Shown: positions 1-5,594 of the stretch, one piece after another
Numbering within the stretch: the first letter of the stretch is position 1
Layout: each line of letters begins with the position of its first letter
NCBI GenBank assembly: GCA_002470185.1
Contig: DKNG01000249.1
Span: 746 to 8,406, forward strand
DNA from: Arcobacter sp. UBA7394
GTDB lineage: Bacteria > Campylobacterota > Campylobacteria > Campylobacterales > Arcobacteraceae
DNA length: 7,661 bases
Direction: 5' to 3'
The notes under the pieces: generated by a model
What the model was told of the DNA's origin: nothing
What the model saw: only the letters and a program-made list of their open reading frames with translations
Database searches by the model: none
Program-made: the position numbers and the translations under genes

Positions 1-1296
1 GATGGTGGAGTTAAAAAAGGTTATAACAGAGCCCATTGTGAAGAACTATTCGACCTTATTGTAAAGTTCGCAGGATATGGATTTAATAAATCTCACTCAG
101 CAGCCTATGCACTTGTAACATTTTATACATCATATTTAAAAAGATATTATCCTTCTGAATTTATGGCGGCACTACTTACTTTAGAAAAAGATAATACTGA
201 TAAAGTTGTAAAATATGTTGATGAAGTTAAAAGATTAGACTTAGATCTATTCCCACCTGATATTAATAAATCAGATCTTGTATTCTCTGCAACTAAACTA
301 GAAGGTGAAGAAGTTGTAATGTTTGGTATGGGTGCTATTAAGGGTGCTGGGGATGTTGCCATTAACTCAATTTTAGATTCTAGAAAAGAAGGTGGAGACT
401 TTAAAGATTTATCAGATTTTATTTCAAGAATTGATGGAAGTAAAGTAAATAAAAGAGTAATAGAATCTCTTACAAAATCTGGGGCTTTTGATAGTTTTGG
501 ATACTCTAGAAAATCAATGCTTGAGCAAATTGAATTAATTGGTGAAAAAGTAAAAGATGCAATGCTTTTACGTAAACAAACAACTAATTCATTATTTGGT
601 GACTCAGAAGAGATGACAAGACTAACTGTAGAATTAGATCATTTAGAAGAGTATGATGCAAAAGAGATTTTAGAGTTTGAAAAAGCTGCTTTAGGTTTCT
701 ATGTATCAGGACATCCACTTGACGAATACAGAGAACAAATGGAAAAAATCAACTATACACTTTCTTCTCAAATTGATGAAGTAGCAGATGGTAGTGACGT
801 TCTTTTTGTAGGAAAAGTAGAATCAATTACAGAGAGAATCTCTAAAAAAGGTAATAAATTTGGAATTGCAAATATTCTGGATTTACATGGAAATATTGAA
901 CTAATGCTTTTTGAAGATAAAATTAAAGAGTTAAGAGAAGATTTCAACCTAGATGAACCAATTGCATTTAAAGTAAGAATTACTCAAGATGAACAATTTG
1001 GTGCAAAAATGAGTCTTAGAAAAATTGAAGACTTAAAAGATGCCAAAAAAGAGAAATTAAAAGTACATAAAGTTGTAAAAGTAGAACCACCTTTAACTAT
1101 TGCTCTACCTTTTGATAATAAAGAAGAAACAATTTTTAGATTATTTGATTTAGTAGCAAATAATCAAGGGAAAAGAGAATTAAAAATTCTAATTAAGTCT
1201 AAACTAGCTGATATAGAATTAGAAAGTGGATTTAAAGTAAATAACAACCTTGAAAATATAATCACTCAATTACCAGGAGCATTTATCGTATCATGA
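1..1296 (+). CDS. dnaE: DNA polymerase III subunit alpha, C-terminal part (5' end outside window)
   Basis: This is the last 431 codons of the replicative DNA polymerase catalytic subunit. The frame is open from base 1, so the ATG at 163 is an internal methionine and not the start. The visible part begins in the fingers region with the highly conserved stretch GYGFNKSHSAAYALV (about residues 26-40 of the fragment) followed by YLKRYYPSEFMAALL. Next come a helix-hairpin-helix-like segment (GMGAIKGAG, about 109-117), a SLFGD motif (about 197-201), the conserved ALGFYVSGHPLDEYR (about 230-244), an OB-fold (VLFVGKVESITERISKKGNKFG onward, about 267-325) and a C-terminal region that in this family contacts the clamp loader. 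The PHP domain and catalytic aspartates lie upstream of the window. It ends in TGA overlapping the surE start. The identification is from conserved motifs. No frameshift is visible. Confidence 0.97.
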   Translation, partial: DGGVKKGYNRAHCEELFDLIVKFAGYGFNKSHSAAYALVTFYTSYLKRYYPSEFMAALLTLEKDNTDKVVKYVDEVKRLDLDLFPPDINKSDLVFSATKLEGEEVVMFGMGAIKGAGDVAINSILDSRKEGGDFKDLSDFISRIDGSKVNKRVIESLTKSGAFDSFGYSRKSMLEQIELIGEKVKDAMLLRKQTTNSLFGDSEEMTRLTVELDHLEEYDAKEILEFEKAALGFYVSGHPLDEYREQMEKINYTLSSQIDEVADGSDVLFVGKVESITERISKKGNKFGIANILDLHGNIELMLFEDKIKELREDFNLDEPIAFKVRITQDEQFGAKMSLRKIEDLKDAKKEKLKVHKVVKVEPPLTIALPFDNKEETIFRLFDLVANNQGKRELKILIKSKLADIELESGFKVNNNLENIITQLPGAFIVS

Positions 1297-2084
1297 GAAA
1301 ACATATATTATTAACAAATGATGACGGTTTTGATGCTGTTGGATTAAAGGCTCTTAAAGAGGCTCTAGAGCCAATTGCAAAAATAACAGTAGTTGCACCA
1401 GCAAAGAACAAATCTGCTTGTGGTCACTCTCTAACGCTTGATAAACCACTAAAACTTGATATGGTTGATGATGATTACTATAGAGTTGATGATGGAAGTC
1501 CAACTGATTGTATTTTTGTATCAATCAATAATCTTTTTGAAGAAGATTTTAAACCCGATTTAGTAATCTCTGGAATTAACATTGGTGCTAATTTAGGAGA
1601 AGATATTACTTATTCAGGAACAGCAGCAGCTGCTATGGAAGCAGTGCTTCATAAAATACCAGCAATTGCCATTTCACAAGTATGTAAAGATAATTGTAGT
1701 GAAGTAAAAAATGGCTGGGATTTCGCTTTGGCAAAAGAAACAATAGTCAAACTAGCTACAAAGATTTTAGAGGGAGAGTTTCCATTAGAAGAACGAAAGT
1801 TTTTAAATGTTAATATCCCACAAGTAAAACCAGAAAACTGTAATGGCATTAAAATCACAAAAGCTGGCTATAGAGAATACGGAAATGACACTCACAGACA
1901 CTTAAACCCAAGGGGTGAAGAGTATTACTGGATTGGTCTACACCCTCTAATATGGCGAAAAAGTGAAGATGAATCTTGTGATTTTGAAGCCATTAAAGCA
2001 AACTATGTATCAATTACTCCAATAATGTTAGATCTAACTTCATACAAAGATATTGATACTCTAGAAAACTGGATAAATAATTAA
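1293..2084 (+). CDS. surE: 5'/3'-nucleotidase SurE (survival protein E)
   Basis: SurE is a metal-dependent phosphatase that dephosphorylates nucleoside 5'- and 3'-monophosphates in the cytoplasm and is linked to stationary-phase survival. The 263-residue product carries the family signatures in order. These are the N-terminal LLTNDDG with metal-binding D10 and D11, the APAKNKSACGHSLT loop with S41, GSPTDC (about 68-73), SGINIGANLG (about 93-102, probable metal ligand N96) and YSGTAAAAMEA (about 107-117). Length is normal for the family. The ATG overlaps the dnaE stop as ATGA, which suggests translational coupling. An AGGAG lies at 1275-1279 inside dnaE, but 13 bases from the ATG, which is long, so coupling probably matters more than this site. 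The next gene follows after 10 bases, so dnaE-surE-small gene is likely one transcript. Confidence 0.96.
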   Translation: MRKHILLTNDDGFDAVGLKALKEALEPIAKITVVAPAKNKSACGHSLTLDKPLKLDMVDDDYYRVDDGSPTDCIFVSINNLFEEDFKPDLVISGINIGANLGEDITYSGTAAAAMEAVLHKIPAIAISQVCKDNCSEVKNGWDFALAKETIVKLATKILEGEFPLEERKFLNVNIPQVKPENCNGIKITKAGYREYGNDTHRHLNPRGEEYYWIGLHPLIWRKSEDESCDFEAIKANYVSITPIMLDLTSYKDIDTLENWINN

Positions 2085-2088
2085 AGGA
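2083..2088 (+). promoter_or_regulatory. Ribosome binding site of the small gene after surE
   Basis: AAAGGA overlaps the surE TAA stop (2082-2084) and sits 6 bases before the ATG at 2095. It matches the complement of the 16S 3' end well and supports that start. Confidence 0.7.
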
Positions 2089-2094
2089 AAGAAA

Positions 2095-2358
2095 ATGAAC
2101 TTTACAGAATCATTATTAAACCATATTGACAAATTAGTTGGAACTTTAAAACCTGAAGATGAGTTACAAGAAGTTTTAAAAAAGAAATTTACAAAAAAAG
2201 AATATAAAATATTCGTTGCTTTTGAAGAAGGTAAATCTTTAGAAGAAGTAAAAGAAATTGTAAGAAACGATGAAGAAAGAATTGAAGAAGTTTACAAAGC
2301 AGCTTGTAAAAAAATCAATCAAGAAAAAATTAAAAAAGAATTAGTTTTTTTTAACTAA
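2095..2358 (+). CDS. Small protein of unknown function, helix-turn-helix / sigma-70 region 4-like
   Basis: I do not recognise this 87-residue protein as a named family. It is rich in Lys and Glu, has no signal peptide or membrane segment, and should be cytoplasmic. From about residue 33 the sequence FTKKEYKIFVAFEEGKSLEE, continuing through VKEIVRNDEERIEEVYKAACKKI, follows the spacing of sigma-70 region 4 / LuxR-type helix-turn-helix proteins. That pattern is a hydrophobic 'T..E..IF..F.EG.S.EEV' helix pair, a short turn, then a helix ending in 'A..KI'. The first 30 residues form an additional amphipathic stretch. DNA binding is inference from this pattern. The turn lacks the usual small residue and the recognition helix is acidic (DEERIEEV), so a protein-protein role is also possible. 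It has a good ribosome binding site, lies 10 bases after surE, and its stop falls in the left arm of the terminator. Confidence 0.8.
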   Translation: MNFTESLLNHIDKLVGTLKPEDELQEVLKKKFTKKEYKIFVAFEEGKSLEEVKEIVRNDEERIEEVYKAACKKINQEKIKKELVFFN

Positions 2359-2384
2359 AAAATAGAGTTTAAAACTCTATTTTT
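2357..2384. terminator. Bidirectional hairpin terminator between the surE-side and csd4-side operons
   Basis: The inverted repeat TAGAGT (2363-2368) / ACTCTA (2374-2379) has the loop TTAAA. It is flanked by six A on the left (2357-2362) and five T on the right (2380-2384), so each strand yields a stem followed by a U tract. The stem is AT-rich and only moderately stable by eye. It contains the csd4 stop (CTA on the + strand, 2377-2379) in its right arm, and the + strand gene's TAA (2356-2358) overlaps the left A tract. Confidence 0.8.
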
Positions 2385-3693
2385 CAAAACCTAACAAAAT
2401 CATTCCTGCAAAGTTTTCACCTTTGTAGAATTCAACTCTAAATAAATCTCCATTTTTATCAATAGAAAATCTTTTTAAAATATCTTTTTTATGAATAGTA
2501 ATACCTGATTCATTTTTGATACTTTTATTTGTATAACCAATTACATTAACTCTTAAGTCTGAAATAGGATCAATATTAAATGACTCTTTTGCATATACAA
2601 TATCACCAAATTTTATACTATCTTTTTGTCCATCTAATGTAATATTTATATCACGATTATCTTCAACAAATTTAATATAATCAGGATGAAGTTTTGCTAA
2701 TCTTCTATTCCCATAATGAATAATATACTCTTTCCCATGTTTTACAATAGTCATTAAAGGACTTGAAGGAGTAAATTCAACAACACCATCTTTATTGATA
2801 GGAAAATACTTTAAAAGGTTTCTTACCTTACTCAATGGCAGTTTTATTTTTTCATCATAAAATGAAATAAAAATATCATGATCCATAACTTGTTTGATAA
2901 CTGATGGTGAAAGATCAAATTTTCGTTCAAATTCAATTCCCATAATTTTCATATATGCTTCAATTGCTTGAAGATGATAATAAACTCTTTCATGTAAAGG
3001 TAACTCTTTACTAGCTTCATTAGCAAAAGCAGCTTTACCATTATTAATAGCAAAGTATGTAAGAGTTTTTTCCATCTCTTTATCACCTAATCTAGTCTTA
3101 GTATTTTTAACACCATACTTATGCTCAGGATCAATAAGATTTTCGTTAATTGATGAAACTACAGAAGATGATATCTCTTCAAGATTTCCATATCTTTGTA
3201 CGTTTATATTAGATTGATCGATAACAGAACATTGTCCCCATCTTCTAGGTGAGTACTTGCTATTAATATGTTTCTTTCTATAAAATCCGCTACCATCATG
3301 TAAATTCAAAATTAACTTTACTTCAGGAGCTTTAAGATATTTTTTTATTCTTTGAATAGTTTCATAATCGGGATCAGAATCTGCAAGGTTTGCAAACTTT
3401 CTATTCATATCACCATAAGGACCACGTGATCTTTTGATAATTGAATAAAAATTTAGATTTGGAATAACCCAAACAGAACCTTTTTTAATATCATAATGTG
3501 TAGCAACTAAAGATGCAGCCATAAAAGCACCTGGCTCATCACCTTGTATTCCACCAATTAAAAGAAGGGTATTATCATTTAATTCCCCTTTTTTAATAAA
3601 ATCAAAATCAAATGTTTGTACTTGCGCATGTAAGCTTTGGAAACAAAGAAGTAATACTAGAACTCTAAACAGTCGTAATATGCCAAGGTTCAT
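2377..3693 (-). CDS. csd4: Peptidoglycan D,L-carboxypeptidase Csd4/Pgp1 (M14 family, cell shape)
   Basis: Csd4 (Helicobacter pylori) and Pgp1 (Campylobacter jejuni) are periplasmic zinc peptidases that remove the terminal mDAP from tripeptide stems, leaving dipeptides, and are needed for helical cell shape. The 438-residue length equals my recollection of H. pylori Csd4. The N-terminus is a Sec signal peptide: a basic start, hydrophobic VLVLLLCFQ, probable cleavage after LHA at about residue 23. Zinc ligands are read as Q50 and E53 in GGIQGDEPG and H132 in LNLHDGSGFYR. The Gln replaces the usual M14 His, which is the known hallmark of Csd4. GPYGDMNRKF (91-100) fits the substrate-binding NR motif. 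E226 in FANEASKE is the probable catalytic glutamate. The region after about 255 should be the accessory C-terminal domains. The start is the ATG at 3693 inside the preceding M15 gene (29-base overlap). Confidence 0.9.
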   Translation of the reverse strand: MNLGILRLFRVLVLLLCFQSLHAQVQTFDFDFIKKGELNDNTLLLIGGIQGDEPGAFMAASLVATHYDIKKGSVWVIPNLNFYSIIKRSRGPYGDMNRKFANLADSDPDYETIQRIKKYLKAPEVKLILNLHDGSGFYRKKHINSKYSPRRWGQCSVIDQSNINVQRYGNLEEISSSVVSSINENLIDPEHKYGVKNTKTRLGDKEMEKTLTYFAINNGKAAFANEASKELPLHERVYYHLQAIEAYMKIMGIEFERKFDLSPSVIKQVMDHDIFISFYDEKIKLPLSKVRNLLKYFPINKDGVVEFTPSSPLMTIVKHGKEYIIHYGNRRLAKLHPDYIKFVEDNRDINITLDGQKDSIKFGDIVYAKESFNIDPISDLRVNVIGYTNKSIKNESGITIHKKDILKRFSIDKNGDLFRVEFYKGENFAGMILLGFEK

Positions 3694-4444
3694 ACCTTAC
3701 CCCATCCTTATTGTTGATTGTATATCGAACATCAACATATGTTAATTTTCTAATTTGTCTAAATTCATCTGTCATTGCAAATCTTGGAGTAAAGTTAGCA
3801 TAACCAAAACCTTTTTTCCCAACATCAAAATCCCCAATAGCATGATAAGTAAAAGCAGGAGGAGCTAAAGAAATTGCAGCAATAGTAATATTACCATCAA
3901 CAGAAGCAACTTTATCAAAGAATAGTTTCATTTGTTTTACAACACTTCTAATACCAGAAGTTAAAGTAAGAGTATGTCCTACATCTCTAATCATTTCATG
4001 ATAAGTATCTAAAGGTTTACCTTTAAATAAATAATGTCCTGTTCGTGGAACTTTTACAATCTCTTTTCTATTTATAGTATCCGTAATATTATTAGAAATT
4101 CTATTTCCATAAAAACCATGAGCAGAAGGATTATAATAAAACATAAATTCTAAAAATTCTAATTCATCTTTTGTAAATGCACCAATTTTTGAAGTATCAG
4201 CAGCAATTTTTAACATCTCATCAAAACTTAGAATATTAAAATTACCATATCCTACATGTCTTTGAACTAAAGTCAATTTTGTTCTTATTGAATTAAACGC
4301 ATTTATGTATTGATCTTCCACATAAAAATAAGGATTTCTCATTTCAGGAGGCTCAAAAGATACAATGTCAACAGTATCATTAGCTAAAACTGTTGATGAT
4401 AAAACAGCAGTACTTGATAATTTAAAAAAATCTCTTCTATTCAT
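3665..4444 (-). CDS. Tat-exported M15-family (VanY/LAS) D-Ala-D-Ala carboxypeptidase-like protein
   Basis: LAS-type zinc peptidases hydrolyse D-alanyl bonds in peptidoglycan stems, most often D,D-carboxypeptidase activity outside the inner membrane. All key residues are readable in this 259-residue protein. SGIRS (163-167) supplies R166, the substrate-carboxylate arginine. YHAIGDFDVG (200-209) gives zinc ligands H201 and D207. YEPWH (251-255) gives catalytic E252 and zinc ligand H255, only four residues before the C-terminus. The start MNRRDFFKLSS is a twin-arginine signal followed by a weak hydrophobic stretch, so folded export by Tat is predicted. Residues about 25-155 form an N-terminal region I cannot assign. 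It lies 21 bases after the DUF493 gene and overlaps csd4 by 29 bases, so it is probably co-translated with it. Whether it is a D,D- or L,D-peptidase, or an endopeptidase, cannot be decided here. The ribosome binding site is weak (AAGAAA). Confidence 0.87.
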   Translation of the reverse strand: MNRRDFFKLSSTAVLSSTVLANDTVDIVSFEPPEMRNPYFYVEDQYINAFNSIRTKLTLVQRHVGYGNFNILSFDEMLKIAADTSKIGAFTKDELEFLEFMFYYNPSAHGFYGNRISNNITDTINRKEIVKVPRTGHYLFKGKPLDTYHEMIRDVGHTLTLTSGIRSVVKQMKLFFDKVASVDGNITIAAISLAPPAFTYHAIGDFDVGKKGFGYANFTPRFAMTDEFRQIRKLTYVDVRYTINNKDGVRYEPWHITTV

Positions 4445-4465
4445 AATTTTTCTTATATTTTTTTA

Positions 4466-4729
4466 TTATAAAACCATTTTAATATCAGCATGATCACCTA
4501 GGATCTGATACAACTCTTTTCTATCTTCTTCATTATGAACTAATAAATCTAGTGTGTAACTTTTATATTTACCTTTACTACTAGTCTTTGATTCTTTTAA
4601 AGTATGTTCTCTCTCTAATATTATAGTTTTAACAACTTTTTTAATATTAATTTTTTCTAATGCAATTAGTTTATAGCTCCAACTACAAGGATAATTTAAT
4701 TCTAGTTTTTGATTATTTAAGTCAATCAT
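4466..4729 (-). CDS. DUF493 / YbeD-like family protein (HP0495 type)
   Basis: This 87-residue protein matches the DUF493 family (YbeD in E. coli, HP0495 in H. pylori), small cytoplasmic proteins with a ferredoxin-like, ACT-domain-resembling fold and no firmly established role. Support is the N-terminal LELNYPCSWSYKLIAL, where the 'YPC.W.YK.I' pattern is typical. The SSKGKYKSYTLDLLVHNEEDRKELYQIL segment also matches the family's 'S..GKY.S......V...E....Y..L' pattern, and the C-terminal DHADIKMVL gives a final strand. It has no signal peptide. It starts 2 bases after the moaC stop, so its translation is likely coupled to moaC. The nearest purine-rich site, AGGGA within the last moaC codons, is rather far from the ATG. 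Confidence 0.85.
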   Translation of the reverse strand: MIDLNNQKLELNYPCSWSYKLIALEKINIKKVVKTIILEREHTLKESKTSSKGKYKSYTLDLLVHNEEDRKELYQILGDHADIKMVL

Positions 4730-4731
4730 TT

Positions 4732-5211
4732 TTACTTACTTTCCCTTTTAAAATCTCCACTTTTACCACCAGATTTTTCTTCTAACTGAACATTAGAAAT
4801 AATCATTGATTTGTCAATTGCCTTAACCATATCATATATAGTTAATAAGCCCACAGATGCACCTGTAAGCGCTTCCATCTCAACTCCTGTTTGTCCATTA
4901 AGTTTAGCTGTTACACTAAGTTTAAATCCTGGTAGTTCTGGCAACTCTTCAATATCACAATTAATTCCGCTTAATAATAAAGGATGACACATAGGGATTA
5001 AATCACTAGTTTTCTTTACACCCATAATTGCAGCAATAACTGCTGTTTGAATTACAGGGCCTTTCTTAGTTGTATTTTCAATAATTGCATTGAAAGCTTC
5101 ATCAGACATAGAAATCTGTCCAGATGCTACTGCAACCCTTGTTGTTTCTTGCTTATCAGAAACATCAACCATCTTTGGTCTGTTATTATCATCTAAATGT
5201 GTTAAATTCAA
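4732..5211 (-). CDS. moaC: Cyclic pyranopterin monophosphate synthase MoaC
   Basis: MoaC converts the 3',8-cyclo-GTP made by MoaA to cyclic pyranopterin monophosphate, the first stable intermediate of molybdenum cofactor synthesis, in the cytoplasm. The 159 residues align end to end with the family. Visible motifs are [18 protein letters not shown] near the N-terminus, [11 protein letters not shown] (70-80) with H76, GVEMEAL (109-115), [11 protein letters not shown] (124-134) with D127 and K130, and the C-terminal [10 protein letters not shown]50 matches the other conserved active-site lysine. The start is TTG. It is chosen because the LTHL segment that follows is conserved in MoaC, the next ATG would delete it, and an AAAAGG site lies at the right distance. 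It is first in the - strand operon; no other moa gene is in the window. Confidence 0.96.
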   Translation of the reverse strand: MNLTHLDDNNRPKMVDVSDKQETTRVAVASGQISMSDEAFNAIIENTTKKGPVIQTAVIAAIMGVKKTSDLIPMCHPLLLSGINCDIEELPELPGFKLSVTAKLNGQTGVEMEALTGASVGLLTIYDMVKAIDKSMIISNVQLEEKSGGKSGDFKRESK

Positions 5212-5218
5212 AATATTG

Positions 5219-5224
5219 CCTTTT
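5219..5224 (-). promoter_or_regulatory. Ribosome binding site that decides the moaC TTG start
   Basis: On the - strand AAAAGG lies about 7 bases before the TTG at 5211 (read as AAAAGGCAATATTTTG). This spacing, together with the conserved LTHL N-terminus, supports initiation at TTG. Confidence 0.7.
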
Positions 5225-5238
5225 TAATTAGTACAAAT

Positions 5239-5267
5239 ATTATATTCTAAATTTAGTTAAATTGAAA
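5239..5267 (-). promoter_or_regulatory. Predicted promoter of the moaC operon
   Basis: A perfect TATAAT is read on the - strand at 5239-5244. The -35 position at 17-base spacing is TTTCAA (5262-5267), a weak match. The expected leader to the TTG is about 20 bases. Poor -35 boxes are usual for housekeeping promoters in Campylobacterota, so the -10 carries most of the evidence. Confidence 0.5.
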
Positions 5268-5289
5268 TTAAGTAAACTTTAAATATAAT
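5262..5289 (+). promoter_or_regulatory. Predicted sigma-70 promoter of rpsU
   Basis: TTGAAA (5262-5267) and TATAAT (5284-5289) are separated by 16 bases, a near-consensus pair. Transcription would start near 5296, giving a leader of about 33 bases before the rpsU ATG. The -35 hexamer occupies the same bases as the -35 position of the divergent moaC promoter. Confidence 0.65.
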
Positions 5290-5328
5290 GCAAACTTAAA
5301 TTTTAAAAAGAAAGTGGGTGAACTTTAC

Positions 5329-5541
5329 ATGCCAGGCATTAAAGTAAAAGATAGCGAATCTTTCGACGAAGCGTACAGAAGGTTTAAGAAACAATGTGAT
5401 AGAAATCTTATTGTTACTGAAACTAGAGCTAGAAGATTTTTTGAGCCAATGACAGAGATCAGAAAAAAACAAAAAATCAATGCTAGAAAGAAAATGCTTA
5501 AGAGATTATACATGCTTAGACGATACGAGTCTAGACTGTAG
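5329..5541 (+). CDS. rpsU: 30S ribosomal protein bS21
   Basis: bS21 is a small basic protein of the 30S subunit platform, near the 16S 3' end, that helps mRNA engagement. The 70-residue product begins [26 protein letters not shown], the expected N-terminus with the 'F..AYRRFK..C.R' helix, and continues with [11 protein letters not shown] and a very basic C-terminal helix rich in Arg and Lys. A GTG at 5314 would add five residues but destroys the conserved MPGIKV start, so the ATG at 5329 is used. The upstream site is GGGTGA (5316-5321). It pairs with the UCACC part of the 16S tail and not with the usual CCUCC core, so the ribosome binding site is somewhat atypical. It is a single-gene unit, with its own promoter and a strong terminator. 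Confidence 0.95.
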   Translation: MPGIKVKDSESFDEAYRRFKKQCDRNLIVTETRARRFFEPMTEIRKKQKINARKKMLKRLYMLRRYESRL

Positions 5542-5557
5542 TAATTTGCTATTTCCG

Positions 5558-5594
5558 AAAAAAAAGGTCAGTTGTTTACAACTGGCCTTTTTTT
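5558..5594. terminator. Strong bidirectional terminator between rpsU and the histidine kinase
   Basis: A nine-pair stem, GGTCAGTTG (5566-5574) / CAACTGGCC (5579-5587) with one G-T pair, closes a TTTA loop. It is flanked by eight A (5558-5565) and seven T (5588-5594), so it can terminate both strands. The kinase stop codon (TTA on the + strand, 5576-5578) is in the loop, and the right arm with its T tract encodes the kinase's last five residues, KKGQL. Confidence 0.92.

Noticed and set aside
163..165. ATG as a start for a 377-residue protein
   Set aside because: The same frame is open to base 1 and encodes conserved DnaE fingers sequence before this methionine, so it is internal.
147..362. 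71-residue - strand open frame inside dnaE
   Set aside because: It is the antisense shadow of well-conserved DnaE sequence, with no ribosome binding site or recognisable motif.
1649..1858. 69-residue - strand open frame inside surE
   Set aside because: It is antisense to conserved SurE sequence and has no sign of its own coding signal.
3665..4444. Classification as MepK/YcbK-type DUF882 endopeptidase because of the Tat signal
   Set aside because: The C-terminal YEPWH motif and the HAIGDFDVG context fit VanY/LAS carboxypeptidases better, although M15 subfamily assignment by eye is uncertain.
5314..5316. GTG as the start of rpsU
   Set aside because: It would add five residues before the conserved MPGIKV N-terminus and would use the ribosome binding region as coding sequence; the ATG at 5329 fits the family.
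5212..5328. A small RNA or riboswitch (for example a molybdenum cofactor element) upstream of moaC
   Set aside because: The predicted moaC leader is only about 20 bases and the region is AT-rich with no stable stem visible, too short for such an element.
5325..5513. 62-residue - strand open frame opposite rpsU
   Set aside because: It is complementary to the basic, Lys/Arg-rich rpsU codons, which gives a false hydrophobic peptide.
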